Below, one piece after another: positions 51,001 through 60,000 of a stretch of DNA of 60,000 nt (position 1 is its first letter; every line of letters begins with the position of its first letter). Origin of the DNA: Tubulanus polymorphus (taxonomy: Eukaryota; Nemertea; Palaeonemertea; Tubulaniformes; Tubulanidae); assembly GCF_964204645.1 (NCBI RefSeq), contig NC_134025.1, positions 13,337,001 to 13,397,000 of the forward strand, given 5' to 3'. The notes beneath the pieces were generated by a model. It did not search any database. It saw nothing but the letters and a program-made list of their open reading frames with translations, and was not told where the DNA came from. Position numbers and translations under genes: made by a program.

Positions 51001-51382
51001 TCACCACTACCGACGCAGTACCACCGACTATCTGACACCATTTTCGTCCACCTTTGGACATTCACTTCACCGCACATTCGATGGAAGCGAACGAGATATT
51101 TACACTTTGGGCTTGAATAGTCTTAGTCGGAGTACCTACGCGTTGGCATCAAGCATCAGTCGACCACCATCAGAATACAGAAGTAATAGTAGTGCACGAA
51201 ATGGAAACCACCCATTGCCCAAAATAATGGACTCGGGCAATATTTTCCGTGCTAAAAGCCTAGGTGACCTAGATCCTTATGTGGTTGCCACGAAATTTGC
51301 GTACAGTCGTCCAATAAATGCGGAAATGATTAAAAGACGCCTTGAGCAAAGATATCGCTTCGATCCTGGCAGCGAAATTTAA
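51001..51382 (+). CDS. Alternative terminal exon encoding a START-less C-terminus
   Basis: Acceptor TTTTCTTTCAG at 51000. The first base completes a codon (phase 2) and an open frame of 126 codons runs to TAA at 51380-51382. It is Ser/Arg/Tyr-rich: HHYRRSTTDYLTPFSSTFG, then RDIYTLGLNSLSRSTYALA, NIFRAKSLGDLDPY, and RRLEQRYRFDPGSEI at the end. Good splice site, matching phase and a composition like the preceding tail support it. No domain is recognised. It would yield an isoform of the giant protein without START. I saw no AATAAA soon after the stop, which leaves the 3' end unproven. Confidence 0.7.
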
Positions 51383-51786
51383 TCGGAATATAACACATTC
51401 ACCAAAATTTGTTCCTGTACGATGTGCAAACGTTTTAATTTTTTTTTCTGATTTGCAAATACGAATAACTAATGGCTTATAATCTACGTGGATTGTTCTA
51501 CCGGATTTTCCTTTTCTTTTTGAAATACCGCTATTCCCTTATCATTGAACTGTGAACCGAAAAACTTTGTAAAATGTATAGCGTGCGTGACCTTAATTCA
51601 TATAAGTGATAAAAAATTTCGTTTAAATGCGTAATTCTAAGAACTCTTTGAACGGAATAACTGACAATAATACCTGACGATGGAAAACAAAGAATTCCTG
51701 TGAAACGGATATTATTTGCAATACCGTTAACTGATTCCACGTAAAAGGATCCATGCCACTTGAAAACGATGGAGCTTAATATACAG

Positions 51787-51816
51787 GCGTTGACGGTTGA
51801 TATACCAGGCATAAAT
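51787..51816 (+). CDS. Possible 30-nt cassette exon
   Basis: TTAATATACAG acceptor (weak pyrimidine tract) and a strong AAAT|GTGAGT donor. It is phase 0-0 and would encode ALTVDIPGIN, compatible with both the micro-exon at 48363 and the exon at 53329. No similarity supports it. Confidence 0.25.
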
Positions 51817-51997
51817 GTGAGTTTGATTTATCGTTTTTCGATTTAATGTGAATGTTATGAAATTAATACAGATAGATCTGCTCTGTACTGCGCTGTGTTA
51901 TAGGGCAGGGGTACATTGTAATAATCAACAGGTAGAATTACTCTCAGAAACATATCACATATTTCGAGACATTTTGATAATTGTATATTGTATTCAG

Positions 51998-52057
51998 GAA
52001 GTGCAAATATACGAACAGGAATTGACAGATATAGGAAAAAAAGGTGGTAGTTTCCAC
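51998..52057 (+). CDS. Possible 60-nt cassette exon
   Basis: Acceptor GTATATTGTATTCAG and strong donor CCAC|GTAAGG bracket exactly 20 codons, phase 0-0, reading EVQIYEQELTDIGKKGGSFH. The phase fits between the micro-exon at 48363 and the exon at 53329. Splice sites and phase only; no homology. Confidence 0.3.
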
Positions 52058-52289
52058 GTAAGGAGTATGAAGCATGAACAATGTATCATACGTATGGAGC
52101 ATCATTTAACTAATTTTCTTTTGTGCAATCATTCATTGCTTTAAGAATACTTTTGGTACTTGTCCCATGCTTTTCTAAAAGTCTATATGATTCTTAGCCC
52201 CGATGACGATCATTTTTATGTTGTATAGCGTATATATGTAAATACATGTAATTTTCACCATTGCCATAAGACACATTTCTTTACATGGA

Positions 52290-52915
52290 ATAGGGGTTAC
52301 CCAGCTTTTTTCTCCAAACTAGGAGGGGGAATATTGAATCACATACAATTTTTCCATTTGTATTGGTAGCTAGGCATATTTTGTTACCATCAGGAGGTGG
52401 TATTCATCTGTGGGTGTTGAAATGCGGTATTACATGGTATTTATCCGTATGGTTTGGTACTTAAACATGTTTAGTTGCCTAAGTTTTTTCTCACCAAAAG
52501 GAGTTAAATTTTGGATTGTATACAATTGTTTATGATTATAATAATATATTGGTACCTAAGCATATTTCGTTTTTCATATTTTGTTGCCAAAAATCAATTG
52601 CAGAGTTGTTGTTCATGACATGCTCTATGATAATGGCGAGTTTCAGTCGTTAGTTCCAGTTGAAAACACCAGGGGGCGTTGAATAGCGAAATAATATTGC
52701 ATTTATTACATACATATTGGTACATATTTTCATACATAATTTGTGACGACAATCAATTGCAAAATTCTAGGTCTTGACAAGGTTCTCTGCTTCGTGCCGA
52801 GTTTCAAGCGCATTGATTGCTGTATTTGTTCATTAGGGGGTGGGGTGTTAATATTGAAATTGTCAGATTGTTAAGCATTTCACCAAGAGGGCATGGTGTC
52901 CCTGGACCCCTATTT
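52290..52915 (+). mobile_element. Diverged R1-family copy
   Basis: Shows the GCATATTTTGTTACCA block near 52373, the CACCAGGGGGCGTTGAATA block near 52668, internal monomers, and the right end GGGCATGGTGTCCCTGGACC followed by CCTA (52889-52913). More diverged than the copies at 1-450 and 45692. Confidence 0.65.
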
Positions 52916-53328
52916 GTCTATACGTATCTTAACATTGATTTAACTCAAAATTCAGAAATCAAGTCTTAGTCAGGTCTAGACGTCTCATTTTCATTCATGA
53001 CTAAGCATGAATTTAGATATCTAGAATTTATGTAAGCACATCGTGTGGTGGGGCTATAGATCTTAAAGTTCACGGTCGTAAACACTTGACACTGAAAGTA
53101 CTGCGATATTATCAAACTGTTTTTGTACATATCCGGTCTTCCGACTAGGTCACTTTACAGCACTTGCTTATTGATATTCATGGGTTATATCATATTCATA
53201 ACAACAAAAGCACTGCATGTAGACAGCACTGGTCTCATTGGCATTAAAGTCAACGCACAACCAACGGGAAATAACATTTCATTTTAGACATTCGTGATTA
53301 TCCGTCGAATTTTCTACGACATTTTCAG

Positions 53329-53577
53329 AGTTTTCCCGTGGTAGAAAATTTGTTTTCCTTGGATGGATTTCCGTGGACTAGACACGACGAATCCCTATTA
53401 ATCTCCACCGGATGTTCGGTGGATTATGATCGTAGTGAAAAAATGTTATCGAGTACGATGGACGTAGGGGACAACGAAACTGATAGCGACTACGTATCCC
53501 AACATTCGACTTTAGAATCTTCTTTAACAAGTTCATTCGTTTCTACAATGACGGACGATACTGATTATCTCTCAATG
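53329..53577 (+). CDS. Exon preceding the START domain (acidic linker)
   Basis: Acceptor CGACATTTTCAG at 53328; donor TCAATG|GTAAGC at 53577/53578. It has 83 codons in phase 0-0, starting SFPVVENLFSLDGFPWTRHD and ending MTDDTDYLSM. It is rich in Ser, Thr and Asp and probably disordered. Its phase allows joining to the micro-exon at 48363. If START belonged to a separate gene, an upstream 5' exon and promoter would have to be found instead. Confidence 0.75.
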
Positions 53578-53778
53578 GTAAGCATATTGATTAAAATCTA
53601 CTTATGACTATACGTGAAGTGCTGCTCAGAAGTGAGCATGGGTAACGACGCGAATTATCAAAAGTAAAAAATAAAACGATAGTCTGATTGGAGTTGTAGT
53701 TGTTCCAATCCAATGTAGTAACAAGTCGTAGTCAATCCAATGCTTTAATGTAGTAGCGATATTTGTTTGTTTATTCAG

Positions 53779-53830
53779 CTTGGATCTGTCGAAACCTGTA
53801 TTTCGGAATATATGGTTCAAGAACCTATTG
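53779..53830 (+). CDS. Small exon leading into the START domain
   Basis: Acceptor TTTATTCAG at 53778; donor CTATTG|GTGAGT at 53830/53831. It encodes LGSVETCISEYMVQEPI plus one base (phase 0 to 1). Confidence 0.8.
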
Positions 53831-53929
53831 GTGAGTGCGGTTGCTAATTGTTGGCCGTAGTGTTTTTAACACTTCACTGTTATCCAACTTTTGTCACTAT
53901 TATCTCAATTTTCATTCTCTTTTACCCAG

Positions 53930-53991
53930 TAAATAATAAGATCCACTATCAAACAATAGGAAATCAAGCAGCGGCAGATCTCTTAGCACAA
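53930..53991 (+). CDS. Small exon, N-terminal flank of the START domain
   Basis: Acceptor CTTTTACCCAG at 53929; donor GCACAA|GTAAGT at 53991/53992. Phase 1 to 0. It completes a Val codon and encodes NNKIHYQTIGNQAAADLLAQ, which would be the first helix of a START fold. Confidence 0.85.
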
Positions 53992-54383
53992 GTAAGTAAG
54001 AAGACTTATATATGTGACACAGTTGTTACCATGAGAATTGTTTCAATCCTTAAAAAAGTACAAATACAACAACGGCCCTTTTTGATTCATTTTAAGCTGC
54101 TGCAGATTCGAAGAACCTATGTTAATTAGAGTAACATCATAATTCATTATATATTAGGCAATGAATATCGTATATGCCTAGGGAAAATGCCCAAGGCTAC
54201 TCCGTGGTAATTAAATGATAGAATGCCACAAATTGATTAAAATTGTATGATATTCCCTCTTTAACTCCTTTTATTCATTGGATTCGAAACATCAGATTTT
54301 GTTTTGGATCATGTCGAAACTTGTCTGTTTGTTTCTTAGGAGGATGGACGTAAGTATGAATGTTGTTGTGATTTCTAATTTAG

Positions 54384-54608
54384 GTTCATTCAATTAGAGA
54401 TTACGATCTAGAAAAACCAAATCCGAAATGGAGTATGGGCAATTGGAGATACTTCTATACAGACAATGAAGTGACCGTATTTCAAACTCGTAAAAAAGAA
54501 CGCGTGTGTAAAATCGCGGGTGTTGGCATAATCAAAGCGAACATTGACTTTGTTTACGATATTGTCAGGGATCCTTTTCGAAGATATCAATATGACAGCA
54601 TGGCAAAG
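54384..54608 (+). CDS. STARD9: START domain exon 1
   Basis: Acceptor TTCTAATTTAG at 54383; donor GCAAAG|GTTAGT at 54608/54609; 75 codons, phase 0-0. It includes WRYFYTDNEVTVFQTRKKE, then KIAGVGIIKANIDFVYDIVR and DPFRRYQYDSMAK. This is the classic START beginning: beta strands, a segment of the type hh.h.a.hehVhdhh.D, and the R-x-x-YD..h tail. START domains bind single lipid molecules in a hydrophobic tunnel. The gene symbol reflects the resemblance to the STARD9 terminal domain and the giant upstream exon; orthology is inference. Confidence 0.75.
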
Positions 54609-54951
54609 GTTAGTTTTTTGGGGATGCCTATGGACATCGACGTCCAACTGTGGTAGCTACTGTGATTTCCAACTGTGATTTCTTTATACGGGGAATTTTA
54701 TTGTCTCACCACGAGAACTAACTTCTCACGTGTGGGAAAAACCTTAGAAAAACTTCCGAAAAAAAATAAACATTTATCTCGTGCGTCAGATAAAAGATGA
54801 TTATCATCCGACAGTAAAACGGAATTTTTTGTCAAAAGCAACAAAACTATAGAAATATTTTAGGTTTGGTCTCGTATACTTTTGTACCTGTTCACAGGTT
54901 TACTTGAAAATCATTTCTATATTCGTTGTCTGTGTCATCTTATGTTTGTAG

Positions 54952-55074
54952 AAAATGCGCGTCGTTGAACACGTAAATAATACGACTCGGGTGATACACA
55001 TATTAATGGAGACCACTCGCTGTCTATTGAAACAAGCACGAGATTTCTGCTACGTTTCTACTGAGCGAATCGAG
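54952..55074 (+). CDS. STARD9: START domain exon 2
   Basis: Acceptor TATGTTTGTAG at 54951; donor ATCGAG|GTATGA at 55074/55075; 41 codons, phase 0-0. It reads KMRVVEHVNNTTRVIHILME, followed by KQARDFCYVSTERIE. The RDF(C/V) motif after a loop is characteristic of StAR-type START domains and lies at the expected position. Confidence 0.85.
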
Positions 55075-55254
55075 GTATGACACATTATCTTGATCGTATT
55101 GTTTACAGTTTTTGCACTTATTAGAATTGTTTGAAGACGTTTCGATCAGTTGTTTTGATGAGTGGCATGTTATGTCGCGGCTTTTTTAAAGCTGACGGGC
55201 GTTACAACCGGTGGGTAAAAACAACTAATACATACAATAAAATATGGCTGATAC

Positions 55255-55955
55255 CTTTTTAGCCCACTCGGGACTGTTCTTCTGTCCGTCCGTAGACAGA
55301 ATCCAATAATGCTTCAACTGATTATCTTGATATTTGGTTTATAAATACATCTACCCTTAAACATCTGGGGCCCAAAAGATGGACCGAACGGATTCAAGAT
55401 GGTTGAAGAAGTTTTGAAGACGCTTTGGTCAAATTTCTCGATGTTTCGTATGTGCATGTATCTCCCTATGGCCTTCGAAAGGAAATTGTGTCTATTGGAT
55501 AGAAGATGGCCGTAGTGACATTTTTGGTGACTAAAAAGGTCATTCTTGGCTTCAATTCCGATACCTGTAGATTACTCAATGGTTCGCCATTTTTTTATCA
55601 AAATTCATGATGGTTATACTTTGACAAAGGATCTTTAACATATCAGGACGGTTTATTGATCAATTGATATTTACGCATTTAGCGGACATCTTTAAAATTC
55701 TCTTAAATCCTCACACATAGTGCAAAATTGTATCTCATGACATGCTGTATGGTTATGGTGAGTTTCGTGGTCATTGATTTCTGTTGATTTTCACCCGGAG
55801 CATTAAATATTAGAATGTATATTTTTCAACTACAATCTATCACAAGATTTTAGCTCATTGCATGTTCTTTCATGGGACGTTGAATATAGAAATTGTTGAA
55901 TTTTAATCAAGTAATTTCATCGAGTGAGCGTGGTCTCCTTCGACACTAGTTTCAT
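55255..55955 (+). mobile_element. Diverged R1-family copy in a START intron
   Basis: Left end AGCCCACTCGGGACTG, a short GTCCGTCC tract, TTTTGAAGACGCTTTGG and TCAAGATGG blocks as in the 45692 copy, monomer traces (CATGGTTATGGTGAGTTT-like), and a GGTCTCCTTCGACACTAG end. It finishes about 30 bp before the next acceptor. Confidence 0.65.
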
Positions 55956-55983
55956 ATCAGGTAACCATTTTTATCATTTCTAG

Positions 55984-56064
55984 GATGGCGGAGTACATGT
56001 AGTAGCTGGCAGATCTGTTGAACATGCTAATTGCCTTCCGTCTGAAAAAATACCCAGACTAAAG
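55984..56064 (+). CDS. STARD9: START domain exon 3
   Basis: Acceptor ATCATTTCTAG at 55983; donor CTAAAG|GTATAT at 56064/56065; 27 codons, phase 0-0. It encodes DGGVHVVAGRSVEHANCLPS then EKIPRLK, matching the START strand and loop that follow the RDF motif. Confidence 0.85.
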
Positions 56065-56141
56065 GTATATTAAACTCTTGTCCAGCCTGTTGAAAATAGA
56101 ACTCATTCGATAACATGTTTTATTTATTCTTATTATTGTAG

Positions 56142-56216
56142 GCACATGCCAGTGGTTTTGTACTTGAACCATGCAAAGGAAATCCACGAAAAACAAAAGT
56201 TATCTATTTGCTGCAG
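56142..56216 (+). CDS. STARD9: START domain exon 4
   Basis: Acceptor CTTATTATTGTAG at 56141; donor CTGCAG|GTAATG at 56216/56217; 25 codons, phase 0-0. It encodes AHASGFVLEPCKGNPRKTKV then IYLLQ. START domains have here the strand pair with a hxP turn and a T-x-hxahhQhDhxG pattern crossing into the last exon. Confidence 0.9.
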
Positions 56217-56313
56217 GTAATGACTTTTTGAAATAATACTGGTTCAATCATGGCACCGTCGACTTTGAGACTTGTGAAGTTCAGTTGAAAAGTGTTTTTA
56301 TCTTATCTTTCAG

Positions 56314-56412
56314 GTTGACCTGGGAGATTTGCCGGAAACTATAGTAAAACTAGTTCTCAAGAAACAACCAATGGCAATTTCACGGCTCAGGAACCTAATC
56401 GAGAAAATCTGA
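56314..56412 (+). CDS. STARD9: Terminal START exon with stop codon
   Basis: Acceptor TATCTTTCAG at 56313; stop TGA at 56410-56412; 32 codons. It encodes VDLGDLPETIVKLVLKKQPM then AISRLRNLIEKI, the C-terminal helix that closes the START lipid tunnel. The LP.....hhKkQPh.I..L pattern is, as I recall, closer to STARD9 than to STARD1/STARD3. The domain ends 32 residues into this exon and the protein stops with it, as in STARD9. Confidence 0.9.
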   Translation, partial: VDLGDLPETIVKLVLKKQPMAISRLRNLIEKI

Positions 56413-57380
56413 TGTGTAACGCATACATAACAAACCTTTCAAACAGACGGTGCATAGATGATACCAATACATCGTGCAATTTCAAACTACCTGAATATAT
56501 TTCCCGACAAGACCACCAAATATTCGTCTCCGAAATGTGAGATGGCATTTTCGTGTGACTCATAAGTCTTGGAAATATATACGACTACACCCACTACCCA
56601 ACTCTGTATGATTGCTTGTACCAAAGATGGTAATGTGCATGTTAAATTTGATAAGCAGTACTCCCCTCATTGCTTTCTGATAAGTACGCCCCTGAAAAAA
56701 AAAGATAACTACGCCACAATCTTAGTTTATGAGAGAATAAACAATATCGTGTATGGGCCTAAGATTGTGGAATACCTTTAATCGACCTCTTGTGTTTGCC
56801 CCTGGTTCGTTGATAACCTCGAAAGTCTGTTGATTTTTGAAAGAAACACATTCATTAAGTAGAACATATTCAAAGTCCTTAAAAATAAGCGCCGAGTTCC
56901 GCAGTTGTTATTGTAAATTTTAAGCGCCAATATTGATGACGTAGTGCGCTTCGACACGCGCAGTTCCTCTTGAACTTGTTATCAATATCTGAGTGAAAAC
57001 GTGGTTACGGCGCCAAAAAGACCATTACTGTGATGGTACAACGATTTTAGTTAGAATGATGTGGATCAAGAAATGGAATATTTATATATTCGTGATTATT
57101 CTGTAAATTATTTCAACGTATCTGTATTGAAAAATGCAACATTTTAACCGTGTGTCTGTGTAATGTATAGGCTTTACCTTAGCTTATTGTTAATACCAAA
57201 ACTCAATTACCTCTGTAGAATAGAGGAATTATTGCACATTTCTTACGCCATTGTGTACATTTTGATATTTCTAGGGATTCAAATTTTCAAGTTCTTGTAA
57301 ATATCTTTATTTATTTGATTAGTTAGAACACGATATAGTGACAAGGAGTTTTTTAGTGCAATAAAACTGCTGCACAGACC
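56413..57380 (+). other. Probable 3' UTR of the START isoform
   Basis: No coding feature is convincing; a 70-codon frame at 56569-56781 lacks an ATG start and any recognised similarity. The first AATAAA lies at 57360, giving a 3' UTR of about 960 bases. Confidence 0.55.
57360..57365 (+). terminator. Polyadenylation signal AATAAA
   Basis: Canonical hexamer about 950 bp after the START stop codon, followed by AT-rich and TTG-rich sequence. Confidence 0.5.
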
Positions 57381-57484
57381 TAATTTAATAATGCACTTGT
57401 TTTCAACGGCATCGTTCATTATAAACACGGTACAGTGTTATTCGGTGTAACTCTTATGAAAGGTACTATGGTCATACATATGTA

Positions 57485-57490
57485 AATAAA
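57485..57490 (+). terminator. Second possible polyadenylation signal AATAAA
   Basis: Another canonical hexamer 125 bp further on, possible alternative poly(A) site. Confidence 0.35.
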
Positions 57491-57970
57491 TTGGATGTAA
57501 ATAGATAACTGTATATTATTTATATACAAAAAATACAATTGACTGTGATATTGTCTTTCTTAAAACACAAATGATAAAATATTTCATGACCATGCTTAGA
57601 GAAGCTGCATAAGGAATTTGTCTTTTTTACCAGATTGTAAGCTACATTTTGAAGAATACACTATTATTACTTAACAATGTTTTTGTAGTTTATTTTGAAC
57701 GATGAGGCCTTGGAAATACACACTACGTCAAAATGGATTCATGCATTTACATCATGAACGAGAACCAAGGTCTGAATTATGGTCAAATCCTAATACTATA
57801 CAAAATGTACAGATAAGTTTTAATGTTCAGATCGTCCAAGGTACCAAGATGAGCTGGTTCAACTCCAGAACAAGTAAAAGTCGGTCTGCGCAGGCTGAGT
57901 ACATAGCACTTTTTTTCTTCCGCGAATAGGGAAAATCAGCGGTGCGGTAGCCGACCTGTTTTACGTTTAT

Positions 57971-58251
57971 TTGTCGACAATTCCGACGATTAAATATTGG
58001 GTGTGTTCATGGATTACCCTGATATAAAGTGGCTGGAATAGAGGATCGCGTGTGTCCGTAGATCAGCCAGTATAGATCCTTTTAGATAGTGGAATGGATT
58101 GAGGGGGCTGTCTCTCTACTCGAAATCTCCCCATCAACTTTTTTAAATCTTCGTAATTGTCAACAAGTAAAATAGGCAGGCTATCTAAATCGTAAGAATT
58201 GTCGACAAGTAAAATGGGTCGGCAAACTAGAATCGTCGGAATTGTCGACAA
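57971..58251. repeat. Short inverted-repeat element with TTGTCGACAA motifs
   Basis: TTGTCGACAATTCCGACGATT (21 bp, 57971-57991) has an exact inverse complement at 58231-58251. Degenerate direct copies of the AATTGTCGACAAGTAAAAT phrase lie near 58157 and 58197. Non-coding; possibly a small fold-back element. Confidence 0.6.
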
Positions 58252-58259
58252 GTAATATA

Positions 58260-60000
58260 TGACGGTAAAACAAACCAAACCACTCACTTCATTAAAGAAA
58301 ATCCTCCATGAGGGAACTATACTGACCAATTCTGGAATTGATTTCTTTATAAACATTATTACATAGAATGAAAAAACCTCGAAAGAATTTTGCGTTTATG
58401 CGTTTCGATCATATCATACGCAAGTAAAAACCATACCAATATGAACCCACTAGTGATGAGAAAAGTAGTACATTGTACATGTTCGTGTAATTATGTTTCG
58501 GCGGTTTTCAGTAGTCTATTGAGGAGTAGGATTGATTGGTCATGGATGAAAAAAACAAGCAAGGCCAGGTCTGAAGTATTCGATTTCATGAAATGATGCA
58601 ATTTAAGACAAAATATACTTTCTGTTTGAATTCATTTCATTTTACACAGTAGGCTAGGGCAAGCAATCTTGTTTTTTTCAAATAACACATTGAGTTGGCA
58701 GGGACATATGCTTCTGATTGCATTGTTTATTTTCTAGTCGGAATGATTTGTAAAGTTTCTGCTGAATAAGAATGAATCTAATCGATAGTCTTAAAAAATA
58801 TCAATTGTTATATCTGGACAGATAGCCAGAATATTTTGAAGTCCAGTATCTGGTAACATAGTGCGTAGATGTTGCACTTAATTTGAAATGGTGTGATTCG
58901 GTCAAGCTTATCAAGTTTACTCCGACACTCCACACATACCCGAGAATCCCGACGATCCTTGAACGGTGTTTCTATCAAATCGACGCAAATTAGTCTGACG
59001 CCGCCTCCATTCTCCGCGCATCAATGCCAGTATCTTTTTCATCAAAAATATCCACTGATACGCGCACAATGAATCATAGAAATTGAATTACGTTCAAATG
59101 AATTGATTTTTTAATGGATAACCCTAAAAGCTAAGACAACTTATTACCTCTAGTTTTAAACATCGCTGAATCTGACAGTCTAACCGTCGACCTGCTTCTG
59201 ACGGCATTTTCCGATTAAGGTACCGGTACAATGTGAGACGACGAGTGTCGGTATATCGTGTAAACATACGACCGAAATTACGAATAACGAATCATCTTTC
59301 TGTTCGCTTGCTGCCACTATATATGTCTTCTTTGGGTGCATTTTCTTTACTATGTATAACTACCAGACGTCCCAATTTTACCCATCAACCACAAGAGCCT
59401 GACACAAAATGTTATTGACCCCTAGTATCCTAGAGTACTACCTATACATAAAAAGACTTTTTATATAGTACCTTTGATGCTGGGTCAAACCTTTTGTTTC
59501 AGGCCCCTGTGATATAAACGATATTTGTCAACGATATTTACATTCAAGAATAGGGGACTAGGTTGTTTACACACCTAATATCAACCCGCCGTCCAAATAC
59601 ATACCCTCCACTATAATTTGCATTAATTACTACAACAGCCGACGATTTTTGTCAAAATAATAACCCCTCGATTAGAAACCACAACAACCCAACCTAATCT
59701 GTCAATGACAATGGAACCACAAATAAACGAACGAACACGGTCCGCCCTGATGTCACACTAATTACCACCGAAAACCGTCCGACTACCGTCATGTAAAGCG
59801 GGGTGTCCAGCGAGCGCAACGGAAAAGCCGCCAATGATACAATTTCAATCAGGGTTAGTTCTTTTGATAAATGGAAAACAACATTACGGTAACAAAAACA
59901 GACACAACACAAACAATGAAGAGACAACAAATAAGGGGGCACCTCCATATTTTCCCAATTCACATTCCCAACCAAACAAGGACTTGGTGTAGATATGACC
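58260..60000. other. Intergenic sequence, no gene seen
   Basis: AT-rich sequence. Short frames on both strands (for example 59694-59975 minus) have no recognisable domain or splice context. No RNA gene or known repeat family was identified. Confidence 0.5.

Larger units (their letters stand above)
51383..53328 (+). other. 3' UTR of the START-less isoform and/or intron leading to the START exons
   Basis: Contains two possible phase 0-0 cassette exons (51787-51816 and 51998-52057) and an R1-like element at about 52290-52915. The rest shows no coding features. It ends in the acceptor CGACATTTTCAG at 53328. Confidence 0.6.

Noticed and set aside
51848-52144. 98-codon plus-strand frame as an independent gene
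   Set aside because: It starts between two exons of the same gene, shows no domain, and two internal stretches look like optional cassette exons or chance.
56569-56781. 70-codon frame after the START stop codon
   Set aside because: TTG start, no domain, and position within the likely 3' UTR.

Overview
The window is nuclear DNA of an animal, almost certainly an invertebrate. Evidence is spliced genes with GT-AG introns, AT-rich introns loaded with dispersed repeats, (TA)n and (GTCC)n microsatellites, and a metazoan-type START lipid-binding domain. The exact lineage cannot be told from the sequence. No bacterial, phage or viral genes were recognised.

Nearly everything belongs to one plus-strand gene. 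Its 5' part lies upstream of the window: the first coding segment enters through a 3' splice site in phase 1 at 3402/3403. That segment is one uninterrupted exon of about 42.3 kb (3403-45676, about 14,090 codons). It holds, in order: an acidic/Ser-rich leader; a region of about 4.3 kb with 18 alternating Trp motifs (3890-8240) that also contains one solitary copy of the later repeat module (6033-6323); a low-complexity spacer; a huge coding tandem array (9852-42575); and a unique C-terminal part with five TQT motifs and a coiled coil.

The array has three levels: a motif of 25-29 aa (LxxAhxxGhhD....DxxTG), four motif-type segments per ~100-aa module, and five distinct modules (A-E) per 501-aa/1503-bp higher-order unit. 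There are 21 complete units, a fused partial unit at the start and a truncated one at the end. Every unit starts exactly 1503 bp after the previous one. The motif resembles plectin/plakin repeats.

Small exons follow at 47084, 48074, 48363 and 48933. One splice path ends in a terminal exon at 51001-51382 without START. Another, skipping to a phase-0 exon at 53329, leads through eight phase-compatible exons encoding a complete START domain (stop at 56410-56412), followed by a 3' UTR with AATAAA signals at 57360 and 57485. A giant exon, a C-terminal coiled coil and a terminal START domain suggest a STARD9-like (kinesin-3/KIF16A) gene whose motor exons lie upstream. The plakin-like mega-array is not something I know from STARD9 and would be the novel element.

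Introns and flanks hold several copies of one dispersed element (left end CCCACTTGGG; internal ~153-bp monomers; right end GTGTCCCTGGACCCCTAG), a probable tRNA-derived SINE, a (TA)n tract with 48-bp perfect inverted arms, and other inverted-repeat elements. From 57.5 to 60 kb I see no gene.
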